DNA of 64,000 nt from Parasphingopyxis algicola (GCF_013378075.1 NZ_CP051131.1:1240001-1304000); one strand, 5' to 3'; counted from the first letter of the stretch, positions 1 to 9,140 are shown. A program made the numbers and translations. The notes: generated by a model not told the origin, from the sequence alone.

Positions 1-1
1 C

Positions 2-601
2 CTCGCGATTATCGCGATCAGCTTCTTCTGGACGATCGGCTCGGTGCTGATCATCCAGTTCCCGCCGCTGGTGAAGAATGTGCTGACCGCCGACCCCAAG
101 GTCGCGAGCATGTTCCTCGGCATATTCTCGATCGGCATCGCGATCGGATCGATCCTTTCGAACCGCATACTCAAGGGCCAGGTTTCGGCGCGGATCGCCC
201 CGTTCAGCGTGATCGTGATGGGCGGGTTCGTGCTTATCCTCTATTTCATCGCGATCCAGTGGCAGGGCCTGGAAAACGGCGAACTCTACGATCTGGTCGG
301 GTTCATCATGCACGACGGCAGCTGGCTGTTGCTCGCCGTCCTGATGGGCGTGGCGATCGCCGGCGGGATGTTCGTCGTGCCGCTCTATGCCTTTCTGACG
401 ACCACCGTCGACCTGAGCCAGACGGCGCGGACCATCGCCGCGAACAATGTCGTCAATTCGGGATCCATGGTGCTCGGCGCGCTGGCGGCATTCGGGCTGA
501 GCGTGCTCGGTGTTTCGACGACCGAGCAACTGTTCCTCGTGGCGGCCATGTGCCTCGTATCCGCCTGGACCGCCTGGCTGCTTCACAAAGCCTGCGATTA
601 G
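2..601 (+). CDS. MFS transporter, C-terminal part (gene starts upstream of window)
   Basis: This is the 3' end of a major facilitator superfamily carrier of the inner membrane; the frame is open from base 2, so the start lies outside the window. The visible 199 residues hold about six hydrophobic segments (for example FLGIFSIGIAIGSIL and LLAVLMGVAIAGGMFVV), fitting the C-terminal half of a 12-helix transporter. The sequence style (FFWTIGSVLIIQFPPLVKN) recalls LplT-type lysophospholipid transporters, which are sometimes fused to acyltransferase domains, but here the protein stops just after the last helix. The substrate cannot be told from this fragment. Confidence 0.8.
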   Translation, partial: LAIIAISFFWTIGSVLIIQFPPLVKNVLTADPKVASMFLGIFSIGIAIGSILSNRILKGQVSARIAPFSVIVMGGFVLILYFIAIQWQGLENGELYDLVGFIMHDGSWLLLAVLMGVAIAGGMFVVPLYAFLTTTVDLSQTARTIAANNVVNSGSMVLGALAAFGLSVLGVSTTEQLFLVAAMCLVSAWTAWLLHKACD

Positions 602-722
602 GATTTTTCGGATATTTCTTTGTCAGACCTTCGGCTGCGCCTCAGGCGCGGCACCGGGAATTGTTCGTCAGAATTTCCCTACCGGAAAATCGCGAGCAAC
701 GTTCTGACAAACAGCATCCCGC

Positions 723-917
723 CTAGCCCAGGAACGTCATGAAAAAGACGAAGCCGCCGGCCCAGGTGACGGTGAAGAGCCGCGCGTTTTCGGCCAGCTC
801 CCCGCGCCGGGGAAATGGCGGGCGGCGCAGCGTAATGATCGTGTCGATATCGCGCTCGCGGCGGATGAGGTCGACGGTGAGCGGCGCGTAGGGCGAGTCG
901 GATGGAGCGGTTGCCAT
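723..917 (-). CDS. small hypothetical membrane protein (64 aa)
   Basis: A 64-residue protein with a polar, Arg-rich N-terminal half (residues 1-45) and one hydrophobic stretch at the C-terminus (about residues 47-63, TVTWAGGFVFFMTFLG), so it is probably a tail-anchored or single-pass membrane protein. I recognise no family. The frame starts with ATG at 917 and no clear Shine-Dalgarno sequence is visible. It stands alone between the convergent MFS gene and the CoA-ester lyase gene. The sensible membrane segment argues for a real gene, but coding status is not proven. Confidence 0.55.
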   Translation of the reverse strand: MATAPSDSPYAPLTVDLIRRERDIDTIITLRRPPFPRRGELAENARLFTVTWAGGFVFFMTFLG

Positions 918-1033
918 GACCGCTCGTTAACATTTTGTTTACCATCCCGTTTACACTCGAAGATGGTTAAGATGGGGATAGCCGGCCGATGTCCCCGATC
1001 GGGACAAGCCCGACCGCCAGTTCTACGAGTATC

Positions 1034-1894
1034 TCAGTCCCGCGCCGCCTCGCGCTCGGCAATTGCCTCGGCCAGCGCGACGAGCCGCTCGGCCTCGGCG
1101 AGATGCAGCCGTTCGACCATTGCGCCGTCCACCTCGAGCACGCCCTTCCCGGCATTTTCGGGCTCGGCAAAGGCCGCGATGATCGCGCGCGCATCCTGCA
1201 GCGCTGTGCGCGAAGGGGCGAATATCCGGTTTGCCGCGTCCAGCTGATCGGGGTGGATCAGCGTCTTGCCGTCGAAACCGAGTTCCCTGCCCTGCTCGCA
1301 TTCGCCGGCGAGCGCGGCATCGTCGCCGATGCCGTTGAACACCCCGTCGATCACGATCTTGCCATGCGCCCGGGCCGCCATCACGGTCAGCGAAAGCGCG
1401 GTGGCGAAGGCTTCGCGGCCGGACCGCAACCTGGCCTGCATGTCCTTGGCGAGGTCGTTGGTGCCCATTACCATCGCCGAGAGTCTCGGCGCCGCCGCGA
1501 TCTCGGCAATGTTGAGAATCGCGAGCGGCGTTTCGATCATCGCCCAGATCGGCAGGTCGGCCTCCGAGGCGCCGTCGATATCCGCCGCGCGCGAGATTTT
1601 CGGGATCAGCAAGCCGTCCGGCCGTGCCGCTTTCACCATCGCAAGATCGTCCGCGTTCCACTCGGTATCCGCGCCGTTGACACGGACGACAAGCTCGCGC
1701 CCGCCATAGCCGCCGGCCGCAATCGTTTCGGCCACCTGGTCGCGCGCTGCCGCCTTGGCATCGGGCGCAACGGCGTCTTCCAGATCGAAGATCAGCACAT
1801 CGGCGGGCAAGGATTTCGCCTTTTCCAGCGCCCGGGCATTGGCGCCGGGCATATAGAGGCAGGAACGGCGGGGGCGGAATGCGGGATCGGTCAT
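1034..1894 (-). CDS. CoA ester lyase of the HpcH/HpaI aldolase (CitE-like) family
   Basis: A 286-residue TIM-barrel lyase of the HpcH/HpaI-CitE family, whose members cleave or form C-C bonds in CoA esters such as citramalyl-, malyl- or citryl-CoA with Mg2+. The start MTDPAFRPRRSCLYMPGAN is chosen because family members begin with this RS-x-LYMPG segment that binds the substrate; the frame is open further upstream but without family similarity. Motifs include FDLEDAVAPDAK (acidic metal-binding region), WAMIETPLAI (the metal-binding Glu of the family) and GKTLIHPDQ. It diverges from the enoyl-CoA hydratase gene at 1993, so both may act on acyl-CoA intermediates. The exact substrate is unknown. 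Confidence 0.9.
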   Translation of the reverse strand: MTDPAFRPRRSCLYMPGANARALEKAKSLPADVLIFDLEDAVAPDAKAAARDQVAETIAAGGYGGRELVVRVNGADTEWNADDLAMVKAARPDGLLIPKISRAADIDGASEADLPIWAMIETPLAILNIAEIAAAPRLSAMVMGTNDLAKDMQARLRSGREAFATALSLTVMAARAHGKIVIDGVFNGIGDDAALAGECEQGRELGFDGKTLIHPDQLDAANRIFAPSRTALQDARAIIAAFAEPENAGKGVLEVDGAMVERLHLAEAERLVALAEAIAEREAARD

Positions 1895-1992
1895 GCGCGC
1901 CCTTATTCCGCAAGGCCGGGCACAAACCAAGGTTGACGTGAACGTAAAGCAAGGCGAGAGTGGCGCCAAACAGAATCACGGGAGAAGCGATC

Positions 1993-2754
1993 ATGTCCGA
2001 AGCCGTCCTTACCGACACCGAAAACGGCGTCCTCACCATCACCATCAACCGCCCCGAAGCCAAGAACGCCGTCAACCGCGCGGTCGCCGAAGGCATCGCC
2101 GCGGCGATCGAAACGCTCGAGCGCGACGACAGTCTGATGATCGGCATCATCACCGGCGCAGGCGGCACCTTCTGCTCCGGCATGGACCTCAAGGCCTTCC
2201 TCCAGGGCGAGCTTCCCGTCGTCAGCGGCAAGGGCTTCGCCGGTTTCGTCGAAGCCCCGCCCGCCAAGCCGCTGATCGCGGCGGTGGACGGCTATGCGCT
2301 CGCCGGCGGCATGGAAGTCGCCATCGCCTGCGATCTCGTCGTCGCCAATAACGACGCGAAATTCGGCATTCCCGAAGTGAAGCGCGGGCTTGCCGCCGGC
2401 GCGGGCGCCCTGCTCCGCCTGCCCCGCCTGATTCCACAGCGCTATGCGATGGAGCTGGCGCTGACCGGCGATTTCATCGATGCGGGACGCGCGGCCGAAA
2501 TGGGCTTCGTCAACCGTGTCGTCGACGGCCCGGCGCTCGACGGCGCCAAGGAACTCGCAGCGAAAATCGCCGAGAACGGCCCGCTCGCGGTAAAGGCCAG
2601 CAAGCAAGTCATCGCCAGGACCGAAGACTGGTCGCACGACGAAATGTGGGCCGAGCAACAGAAGATCATCGGCGGCATTTTTACATCGGAAGACGCGCGC
2701 GAAGGCGCCGCCGCCTTTGCCGAGAAGCGCAAGCCGAACTGGAAGGGCCGCTAA
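1993..2754 (+). CDS. enoyl-CoA hydratase/isomerase (crotonase) family protein
   Basis: A 253-residue crotonase-fold protein, likely hydrating or isomerising an enoyl-CoA. The two oxyanion-hole segments are present: GGTFCSGMDLKAF (about residues 57-69) and GYALAGGMEVAIACDL (about 98-113). The ATG at 1993 is preferred over an upstream in-frame start because GGAGAAG at 1981-1987 sits five bases before it. The catalytic Glu positions of classical crotonases are not both evident, so other crotonase activities are possible. It is followed 47 bases downstream by a flavin oxidoreductase gene on the same strand. Confidence 0.9.
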   Translation: MSEAVLTDTENGVLTITINRPEAKNAVNRAVAEGIAAAIETLERDDSLMIGIITGAGGTFCSGMDLKAFLQGELPVVSGKGFAGFVEAPPAKPLIAAVDGYALAGGMEVAIACDLVVANNDAKFGIPEVKRGLAAGAGALLRLPRLIPQRYAMELALTGDFIDAGRAAEMGFVNRVVDGPALDGAKELAAKIAENGPLAVKASKQVIARTEDWSHDEMWAEQQKIIGGIFTSEDAREGAAAFAEKRKPNWKGR

Positions 2755-2801
2755 GGCATCTTCCCAAGAACAATAACAAATCCGCTCGAGGAGACTGCAC
2801 A

Positions 2802-3779
2802 ATGAAAACCCGCATCACCGAACTGTTCGGCATCGAACATCCGATCATCCAGGGCGGCATGCATTATGTCGGCTTTGCCGAACTCGCGGCGGCGGTTTCC
2901 GAGGCGGGCGGACTGGGTATCATCACGGGCCTGACCCAGAAGACGCCCGAAGATCTCGACAAGGAGATCAAGAAGGCCAAGGACATGACCGACAAGCCGA
3001 TCGGCGTGAACCTGACCTTCCTCCCCGCCTTCACCGCCCCGCCCTATCCCGAATATATCGATGCGATCATTTCGAACGGGATCACGGTCGTCGAAACGGC
3101 GGGCCGCAATCCGCAGGAGCATCTGCCGCGGCTCAAGGAAGCCGGGATCAAGATCATCCATAAATGCACGAGCGTCCGCCACAGCCTCAAGGCCCAGTCG
3201 ATCGGCTGCGACGCGGTGTCGGTCGACGGTTTCGAATGCGGCGGCCATCCGGGCGAGGACGATATCCCGAACATGATCCTGCTGCCCCGCGCCGCCGACG
3301 AACTCGACATTCCCTTCGTCGCCTCGGGCGGCCAGGCCGATGCGCGAAGCCTTGTGGCCTCGCTCGCGATGGGCGCGGAGGGCATGAATATGGGCACGCG
3401 CTTCATCGCAACGAAGGAAGCGCCGGTGCACCAGAATGTGAAACAGGCGATCGTCGATGCGAGCGAACTCGATACGGCGCTCGTCATGCGACCGCTGCGC
3501 AATACCGAGCGCGTGCTGAAGAACGCGGCGGTCGACGAAATCCTCAAGATCGAGAAGGAAAAGGGCGCCGACCTCCAGATTACCGATATCCTGGATCAGG
3601 TCGCCGGCGTTTACCCCGAGATCATGATGGAAGGCGAGATGGATCGCGGCGCCTGGAGCTGCGGCATGGTCGCCGGCCTCATCAACGATATTCCGACCTG
3701 CAAGGAATTGATCGACGGCATCATGGAAGAGGCCGATGCGATCATCACACAGCGGCTGGAGGGCTTTCTGGCAGCCTAA
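2802..3779 (+). CDS. FMN-dependent nitronate monooxygenase / 2-nitropropane dioxygenase family oxidoreductase
   Basis: A 325-residue TIM-barrel flavoprotein of the nitronate monooxygenase family, which oxidises alkyl nitronates with FMN and O2; some relatives act as enoyl reductases. The N-terminus IEHPIIQGGMHYVG, the central GFECGGHPGEDD segment and IPFVASGGQADARS (phosphate binding of FMN) mark the family. The start at 2802 has a good AGGAGA at 2789-2794; the frame extends upstream but lacks similarity. It sits in line with the crotonase gene and may be cotranscribed, suggesting a role in acyl-CoA or nitro-compound breakdown. Confidence 0.9.
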   Translation: MKTRITELFGIEHPIIQGGMHYVGFAELAAAVSEAGGLGIITGLTQKTPEDLDKEIKKAKDMTDKPIGVNLTFLPAFTAPPYPEYIDAIISNGITVVETAGRNPQEHLPRLKEAGIKIIHKCTSVRHSLKAQSIGCDAVSVDGFECGGHPGEDDIPNMILLPRAADELDIPFVASGGQADARSLVASLAMGAEGMNMGTRFIATKEAPVHQNVKQAIVDASELDTALVMRPLRNTERVLKNAAVDEILKIEKEKGADLQITDILDQVAGVYPEIMMEGEMDRGAWSCGMVAGLINDIPTCKELIDGIMEEADAIITQRLEGFLAA

Positions 3780-3801
3780 GTGTGAGACGTCTTGGGAGCG
3801 C

Positions 3802-4398
3802 TCAGCGCGGCAGAACATCCTCGGTTATATATTGGGCATAGGCTCGCGTTACCCAGCGACTCAGACGACAAATCCGCTCGGTTTTGGACTGTATCTCCTC
3901 GAACGATGCTGGCGTTAGGAAATGCGTTAGCCCTTCAGATTTTACCATGTCCCAATGATCGAATTTCGTTCCCTGTTTGATACTGGGTAATCCCATCCGA
4001 CTATGAACCATCATATCCCGAAATGAGCCAAACCGGTCCAGCCGCTCCAGCATGAGGTTGATCCACGGCGCCAGCGGCTTGAGCGGCCCTTCAGCACTCC
4101 CAACATTCCTTAGAAACTTTGCTTTTGCCTGACGGCTATAGGGATATTGGGACTTCAGTCTTGCGTAACGCGCCAATCTAGACGCGCGAATGCAAAGCTC
4201 AGTTTCGATTGTTTCGATATTGGGCCAAGCCGCAATGAATGCGCCTCGATACATGAGAACCAACGCTAGATCTTTGCTGTCCACCCACCGATTGATTTCA
4301 GGGTGAAGCAAATGGATCGGATATAGATCGAAAGTGACAGTACCTCGGCGCCCACCCGGCAGATAATCAGGCCAAACAAGCCTACGGTTCTTATTCAA
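3802..4398 (-). CDS. hypothetical protein, AT-richer than neighbours, beside tRNA-Ala
   Basis: A 198-residue soluble-looking protein that I do not recognise. The base composition is clearly more AT-rich and codon use less biased than in the flanking genes, which suggests horizontal acquisition. The only start available is TTG at 4398: the frame stays open upstream to the 3' end of tRNA-Ala without an ATG or GTG, so the gene either uses TTG or has lost its 5' end. Its sequence has scattered Arg/Trp and aromatic residues (RLVWPDYLPGGRRGTVTFDL at the N-terminus) and no membrane segment. It lies immediately downstream of the tRNA gene, a common integration point. Confidence 0.6.
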   Translation of the reverse strand: MNKNRRLVWPDYLPGGRRGTVTFDLYPIHLLHPEINRWVDSKDLALVLMYRGAFIAAWPNIETIETELCIRASRLARYARLKSQYPYSRQAKAKFLRNVGSAEGPLKPLAPWINLMLERLDRFGSFRDMMVHSRMGLPSIKQGTKFDHWDMVKSEGLTHFLTPASFEEIQSKTERICRLSRWVTRAYAQYITEDVLPR

Positions 4399-4470
4399 GG
4401 AACGGCCCTCGCTATCGCTCGGGAGAATTTCGGGAAAAGGCGCCGCGCGCCTTTTCTCTCTCCGAAATTC

Positions 4471-4546
4471 TGGTGGAGCCGAGGGGGATCGAACCCCTGA
4501 CCTCTACACTGCCAGTGTAGCGCTCTCCCAGCTGAGCTACGGCCCC
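4471..4546 (-). tRNA. tRNA-Ala (anticodon GGC)
   Basis: The complementary strand folds into a full cloverleaf: acceptor stem GGGGCCG/CGGCTCC, D-arm AGCTCAGCTGGGAGAGC, anticodon stem CTACA/TGTAG with loop CTGGCAG giving anticodon GGC, and T-arm with GGTTCGATCC. The 3' CCA is encoded at 4471-4473. It reads GCC (and GCU) alanine codons, the preferred alanine codons in this GC-rich genome. Confidence 0.97.
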
Positions 4547-4592
4547 ATCAGGTGCGGGAGCGGCGCATGTAGCGCCGCCGCCCGCCTTAGGC

Positions 4593-4610
4593 AAGACGGT
4601 TTACCGTCTT
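4593..4610. terminator. short inverted repeat at the end of the FYDLN gene
   Basis: AAGACGG-TTTA-CCGTCTT forms a 7-8 bp hairpin that overlaps the stop codon (4609-4611) of the FYDLN protein gene. There is no following T-run, so it is at best a weak or Rho-assisted terminator between that gene and tRNA-Ala. Confidence 0.35.
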
Positions 4611-4965
4611 AGCTGTCGTCTTCCTTGTCGTCGCCGGACGCGCTGGTGTCGACCTGGATGTCGTCGTCACCGCCCAGATCGACTTCGTCGTCGGGATTGA
4701 TCTCGGCATCCTCGTCGACATCGGCGACGAGATCTTCATCTTCGTCGTCATCGTCGCCCGAAAGATCGGCGTCGTCCTTCTTTTCTTTCTCGTCCTTCTT
4801 CTCGTCGAAAATGACCGGCTGCTTCGACTTCAGAACCGGCTCCGGTTCCCAGATCGCGCCGCATTCGCTGTTGATGCAGGTAACCGGATCCTCTTCGCCG
4901 AGATCGTAGAAACGGGTTCCGCATTTCGGGCAGGTCCGCTTCGTGCCCCATTCTGGCTTCACCAT
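4609..4965 (-). CDS. TIGR02300 / FYDLN_acid domain protein
   Basis: A 118-residue protein of the alphaproteobacterial FYDLN-acid family. Residues 1-50 form a zinc-ribbon-like region with two Cys pairs (CPKCGTRFYDLGEEDP and the following C-x6-C); the rest is an extremely acidic Asp/Glu tail. The start MVKPEWGTKR at 4965 is the family's usual N-terminus. Function is unknown; the family is conserved next to aroA-cmk-rpsA, as seen here, and its acid tail suggests binding to a basic partner such as a ribosomal or nucleic-acid-binding protein (inference). Confidence 0.93.
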   Translation of the reverse strand: MVKPEWGTKRTCPKCGTRFYDLGEEDPVTCINSECGAIWEPEPVLKSKQPVIFDEKKDEKEKKDDADLSGDDDDEDEDLVADVDEDAEINPDDEVDLGGDDDIQVDTSASGDDKEDDS

Positions 4966-5164
4966 TGGATTGTGTCTTTCATCGCTTCGGAAAATATTGG
5001 CGCAGGCTTGAGCCCGCAGTCGGGCGGGCGCTTGCCACATGGGATTGCCACTGTCAAAAGCCAAGGCCCGCAGATGCGGTTTCGTCCCGGACGGGCGACA
5101 CGGCGGTTTGCGATCAACTCAGCCCGGCAGGCGCTGTCGGACCCAAACCCCCATAAGGACTTCC

Positions 5165-6505
5165 ATGTCAGAAAAGCCGATACCCCGCACTTTCGAATCG
5201 CTGGGGCCGATGAGCGGCTATGCCCGCGTGCCGGGCGACAAGTCGATCAGCCACCGCGCGCTGATCCTCTCGGCGATGGCGGTCGGCGAAAGCCGGATCG
5301 AGGGACTTCTGGAAAGCGAGGACGTCATTGCGACAGTCGCCGCGCTCTGGTCGATGGGGTCGCAGATCGGCCAGGATTCGAACGGCAACTGGGTGGTAAA
5401 CGGCGTGGGCGTCGGGGGGCTTCTTCAGCCGGAAACCGCGCTCGACATGGGCAATTCGGGCACGAGCGCGCGCCTGTTGATGGGGCTTGTCGCCAGCCAT
5501 GCGATCACCGCGACCTTTATCGGCGATCCGTCGCTCTCCAAGCGCCCGATGGGCCGGGTGATCGAGCCTCTCTCCAAGATGGGCGCGAGCTTTTCGGTGA
5601 CGCCGGGCGACCGGCTTCCGCTGATGGTGCATGGCCGGGTACCGGCGGTACCGATCGAATATCGGTTGCCCGTCGCCTCGGCCCAGGTGAAGTCGGCGAT
5701 CATGCTCGCCGCGCTCAACACGCCAGGCATCACCCGTGTCATCGAGCCCGAACGAACCCGCGACCATAGCGAGCGGATGCTGGCCGGTTTCGGCGCCGAG
5801 GTCGGGATCGAAGAAGTCGATGGCGAGCGGGTCATCGCGGTGACGGGCGAAGCCGAACTGCGGCCGCACAATATGAGCGTACCGGGCGATCCCTCGTCCG
5901 CCGCCTTCCCGCTCGTCGCGGCGCTGCTCGTCCCCGGTTCGAACGTGCTGATCCAGCATGTCGGTATCAACCCGACGCGCACCGGCCTGTTCGAGATCCT
6001 TCGCGAAATGGGCGCCGATCTCACTTACGAAAACGAACGCGACGTCGGCGGCGAACCCGTCGCCGATATCCGCGCCCGACACAGCGCGCTCACGGGAATA
6101 GAGGTGCCGCCGGACATTGCGCCGCGGATGATCGACGAATTCCCGATCCTGTTCGTCGCGGCGGCGCTGGCCGACGGCCAGACCGTAACGCGCGGGCTCG
6201 ACGAACTCCGCCATAAGGAGTCGGACCGGCTTGCCGCCATGGCCCGGGGCCTGGCCCAGCTCGGCGTGCCGGTCGAGGAACGGCCGGACGGCCTCACCAT
6301 CACCGGATCGGGCGGGGAAAAACTCAAGGGCGACTATGCCACGCCCCATATCGCGACCGAACTCGATCACCGCATCGCGATGAGCTTCACCGTCGCCGGC
6401 CTAGCATCGGCCCATGGCGTAACCATCGACGATATCCGGCCGATGGCGACCAGCTTCCCGAGCTTCCCGCCGATGCTGGAGGATCTGGGGGCGATCGGGC
6501 GGTGA
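5165..6505 (+). CDS. aroA: 3-phosphoshikimate 1-carboxyvinyltransferase (EPSP synthase), class II type
   Basis: A 446-residue EPSP synthase, sixth step of the shikimate pathway, transferring the enolpyruvyl group of PEP to shikimate-3-phosphate. The start MSEKPIPRTFESLGPM places the family motif VPGDKSISHRALI at residues 21-33; RLPVASAQVKSA, VPGDPSSAAFPLVAALLVPG, LRHKESDRL and LDHRIAMSF follow in order. The wording of these motifs matches class II enzymes such as that of Agrobacterium CP4. The PEP-site motif reads NSGTSARL, keeping Gly where CP4 has Ala. The stop overlaps the cmk start (TGATG), so the two genes are translationally coupled. A 199-base divergent promoter region separates it from the FYDLN gene. 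Confidence 0.97.
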   Translation: MSEKPIPRTFESLGPMSGYARVPGDKSISHRALILSAMAVGESRIEGLLESEDVIATVAALWSMGSQIGQDSNGNWVVNGVGVGGLLQPETALDMGNSGTSARLLMGLVASHAITATFIGDPSLSKRPMGRVIEPLSKMGASFSVTPGDRLPLMVHGRVPAVPIEYRLPVASAQVKSAIMLAALNTPGITRVIEPERTRDHSERMLAGFGAEVGIEEVDGERVIAVTGEAELRPHNMSVPGDPSSAAFPLVAALLVPGSNVLIQHVGINPTRTGLFEILREMGADLTYENERDVGGEPVADIRARHSALTGIEVPPDIAPRMIDEFPILFVAAALADGQTVTRGLDELRHKESDRLAAMARGLAQLGVPVEERPDGLTITGSGGEKLKGDYATPHIATELDHRIAMSFTVAGLASAHGVTIDDIRPMATSFPSFPPMLEDLGAIGR

Positions 6506-7128
6506 TGATCGCGGTCGACGGCCCCGCCGCGTCGGGCAAAGGCACGATTGCACGCGCGCTGGCCGCGCATTATCGCCTGCCCTGGCTCGATACCGGACTG
6601 CTTTATCGGGCGGTCGGTGTGAGTGTATTGCGCGCCGGGGGCAATCCGGACAATCCGGTCGATGCGGTGGCCGGTTGCGATTTTCCCGATCAGTTGCTCG
6701 ACGATCCCGAACTGCGCAGCGAGGCTGCCGGAACTTACGCGTCGCGGGTGTCGGTTCATCCCGTGGTCCGCGCGGCGCTGATCGAGCGGCAGAAAGCCTT
6801 CGCCAACCAGCCGGGCGGCGCGGTGCTCGACGGCCGCGATATCGGCACCGTGATCGCGCCCGACGCCGATGCCAAACTGTTCGTCACGGCCAGCGCCGAA
6901 GCGCGCGCCGAACGCCGGTACAAGGACGAGCTCAAGACCGATCCCGAAGCCGATTTCGCCGCGATTCTCGCCGATATCGAGGACCGCGACCGGCGCGACA
7001 GCGAACGCGCCAGCGCACCGCTCAAACGCGCGGACGATGCGGACTTGCTCGACACGACGAACCTCACTATATCGGCCGCCGTCCAGCGGGCGATTGCGCT
7101 CGTAGAAGCTCGGACGGGTAAGCGGTAA
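6505..7128 (+). CDS. cmk: cytidylate kinase
   Basis: A 207-residue (d)CMP kinase of the P-loop NMP kinase fold, phosphorylating CMP and dCMP with ATP. The Walker A motif is at the N-terminus (AVDGPAASGKGTIARALA); the CMP-binding insert includes RDIGTVIAPDADAKLFVTA and the lid DRRDSERASAPLKRADDA. The ATG at 6505 shares one base with the aroA stop (TGATG); GTG at 6502 is possible but would add only one residue. The order aroA-cmk-rpsA is a conserved bacterial arrangement. Confidence 0.97.
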   Translation: MIAVDGPAASGKGTIARALAAHYRLPWLDTGLLYRAVGVSVLRAGGNPDNPVDAVAGCDFPDQLLDDPELRSEAAGTYASRVSVHPVVRAALIERQKAFANQPGGAVLDGRDIGTVIAPDADAKLFVTASAEARAERRYKDELKTDPEADFAAILADIEDRDRRDSERASAPLKRADDADLLDTTNLTISAAVQRAIALVEARTGKR

Positions 7129-7333
7129 GAGCCGCATCCACCCAGCAACGTATCAGGAAGCGGCGTTCGCGCCGCGGTCTTGGTGCGTTTTGTGCTTTTC
7201 AAACGGCACGGGCTTTTGCGGCGGAAATGCACGGCGGACGCGGGACCGGCAAGAGGCCGGTTTCGCAACGATGTTCCAAGACCTCCGGAGACAACCGGAC
7301 GGCCTGAAACGATAAATGAAGGATCTTTTATCC

Positions 7334-9046
7334 ATGGCAACTGCGCCGAATCCCACACGGGACGATTTTGAAAAACTGCTCAATGAAACCCTGGGCGACT
7401 CCGACGGCTTCGAAGGCCGCGTCGTCAAAGGTACCGTTACCGGTATCGAGAACGACCTCGCCGTCATCGATGTCGGGCTGAAATCCGAAGGCCGCGTGCC
7501 GCTTCGCGAATTCGCGAGCCCGGGCCAGAAAGCCGATCTCTCGGTCGGCGACGAAGTCGAAGTCTTTGTCGACCGCGTCGAAAATTCGCAGGGCGAAGCG
7601 ATGCTCAGCCGCGATCGCGCCCGCCGCGAAGCCGCCTGGGACCGGCTCGAAGCCGAATATGACAAGGAAAGCCGCGTCGAGGGCACGATCTTCGGCCGCG
7701 TCAAGGGCGGCTTCACCGTCGATCTTGGCGGCGCCGTCGCCTTCCTTCCCGGCAGCCAGGTCGATATCCGCCCCGTGCGCGACGTCACCCCGCTGATGGA
7801 CATTCCGCAGCCCTTCCAGATCCTCAAGATGGATCGCCGCCGCGGCAACATCGTCGTGTCGCGCCGCGCCGTGCTCGAGGAAACGCGCGCCGAACAGCGT
7901 TCGGATCTGATTCAGTCGCTGACCGAAGGCCAGGTTATCGAGGGTGTCGTCAAGAACATCACCGATTACGGCGCGTTCGTCGATCTCGGCGGCATCGACG
8001 GTCTGCTCCATGTCACCGACATGAGCTACAAGCGGATCAATCACCCGTCCGAAATGGTCAATATCGGCGACAAGGTCACCGTGCAGATCGTCCGCATCAA
8101 CCGCGAGACTCAGCGCATCAGCCTCGGCATGAAGCAGCTCGAGACCGACCCCTGGGAAGGTGCATCGGCCAAATATCCGGTCGACGCCCGCTTCACCGGC
8201 CGCGTCACGAACATCACCGAATATGGTGCGTTCGTCGAACTGGAATCGGGCATCGAAGGCTTGGTCCATGTCTCCGAGATGAGCTGGACCAAGAAGAACG
8301 TCCATCCGGGCAAGATCGTCTCGACCAGCGAACAGGTCGAAGTCGTCGTACTCGAGGTCGACGAAGAGAAGCGCCGGATCAGCCTCGGCCTCAAACAGGC
8401 CCAGGACAATCCGTGGGACAGCTTCGCCGAACGCTTCCCGGTCGGCGCCGAAGTCGAAGGCGAAGTCAAGAACGCCACCGAATTCGGCCTGTTCGTCGGG
8501 CTCGACGGCGATGTCGACGGCATGGTCCACATGTCGGACATCAGCTGGGGCGTTTCGGGCGAAGAAGCGCTTGAGCTTCACCACAAGGGCGAAACGGTCA
8601 AGGCCGTGGTCCTCGACGTCGATCCCGAGAAGGAACGCATCAGCCTCGGCATGAAGCAGCTCGAACGCGGCGGTGCCTCCACCGACAATGGAGATCTGCG
8701 CAAGGGCAAGATATCCACGGTAACCGTGCTCGACGTTCGCGATGGCGGCCTCGACGTGCAGGTCGGCGACGACGGCCCGACGGGCTTCGTCAAGCGGGCC
8801 GATCTCGGCCGCGACCGCGACGAGCAGCGCCCGGACCGTTTCCAGGTCGGCCAGAAGTTCGACGCGATGGTCGTCGGTTTCGACCGCTCGAAGAAGCCGA
8901 ACTTCTCGATCAAGGCGCTTCAGGTCGCCGAGGAGAAGCAGGCCGTCAAACAATATGGCTCGACCGATTCCGGCGCGAGCCTTGGCGATATTCTCGGCGA
9001 AGCGCTCAAGCAGAAGGGCGGCGACGAGGACGCCAAAGACAGCTGA
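7334..9046 (+). CDS. rpsA: 30S ribosomal protein S1
   Basis: A 570-residue S1 protein, the mRNA-binding protein of the small ribosomal subunit that helps initiation on structured messages. Six S1 (OB-fold) repeats can be followed by recurring [39 protein letters not shown] and [10 protein letters not shown]-type segments; repeats 3-6 are the most regular. The start [12 protein letters not shown] at 7334 is chosen because AAGGA at 7319-7323 sits ten bases before it; an ATG at 7316 overlaps that Shine-Dalgarno sequence and would add six residues. A 205-base leader separates it from cmk and an intrinsic terminator follows at 9084-9140. Confidence 0.98.
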   Translation: MATAPNPTRDDFEKLLNETLGDSDGFEGRVVKGTVTGIENDLAVIDVGLKSEGRVPLREFASPGQKADLSVGDEVEVFVDRVENSQGEAMLSRDRARREAAWDRLEAEYDKESRVEGTIFGRVKGGFTVDLGGAVAFLPGSQVDIRPVRDVTPLMDIPQPFQILKMDRRRGNIVVSRRAVLEETRAEQRSDLIQSLTEGQVIEGVVKNITDYGAFVDLGGIDGLLHVTDMSYKRINHPSEMVNIGDKVTVQIVRINRETQRISLGMKQLETDPWEGASAKYPVDARFTGRVTNITEYGAFVELESGIEGLVHVSEMSWTKKNVHPGKIVSTSEQVEVVVLEVDEEKRRISLGLKQAQDNPWDSFAERFPVGAEVEGEVKNATEFGLFVGLDGDVDGMVHMSDISWGVSGEEALELHHKGETVKAVVLDVDPEKERISLGMKQLERGGASTDNGDLRKGKISTVTVLDVRDGGLDVQVGDDGPTGFVKRADLGRDRDEQRPDRFQVGQKFDAMVVGFDRSKKPNFSIKALQVAEEKQAVKQYGSTDSGASLGDILGEALKQKGGDEDAKDS

Positions 9047-9083
9047 TAATCGCCAGGCCCGCTCCGTCGGGCCGGCGAAAACA

Positions 9084-9140
9084 GAACCCGCGACTCGCGC
9101 GACCGCATCCATTGCGGTCTGCGATCGCGGGTTCTTTTTT
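9084..9140 (+). terminator. intrinsic terminator of rpsA
   Basis: GAACCCGCGA (9084-9093) pairs with TCGCGGGTTC (9125-9134) and an inner stem GACCGCA/TGCGGTC extends the hairpin; six T residues follow at 9135-9140. This is a textbook Rho-independent terminator, and it separates rpsA from ihfB transcription. Confidence 0.9.

Noticed and set aside
631-650. Short GC hairpin after the MFS gene
   Set aside because: The stem (GCGCC-TCA-GGCGC) is only five pairs and lacks a T-run, so it is too weak to call a terminator.
3780-4470. Attachment-site repeats flanking the tRNA-linked orphan gene
   Set aside because: I compared the tRNA 3' end with the sequence at the far end of the orphan gene by eye and saw no direct repeat, so an integrated element is not proven.
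4412-4594. A 60-codon frame through tRNA-Ala
   Set aside because: The frame is produced by the tRNA sequence itself (the stretch reading GAVAQLGERYTGSVEVRGS), a common false call.
7328-9112. A long open frame antisense to rpsA (594 codons)
   Set aside because: It mirrors the codon structure of rpsA, an essential gene with six clear S1 domains; GC-rich codon bias often leaves the opposite strand open.
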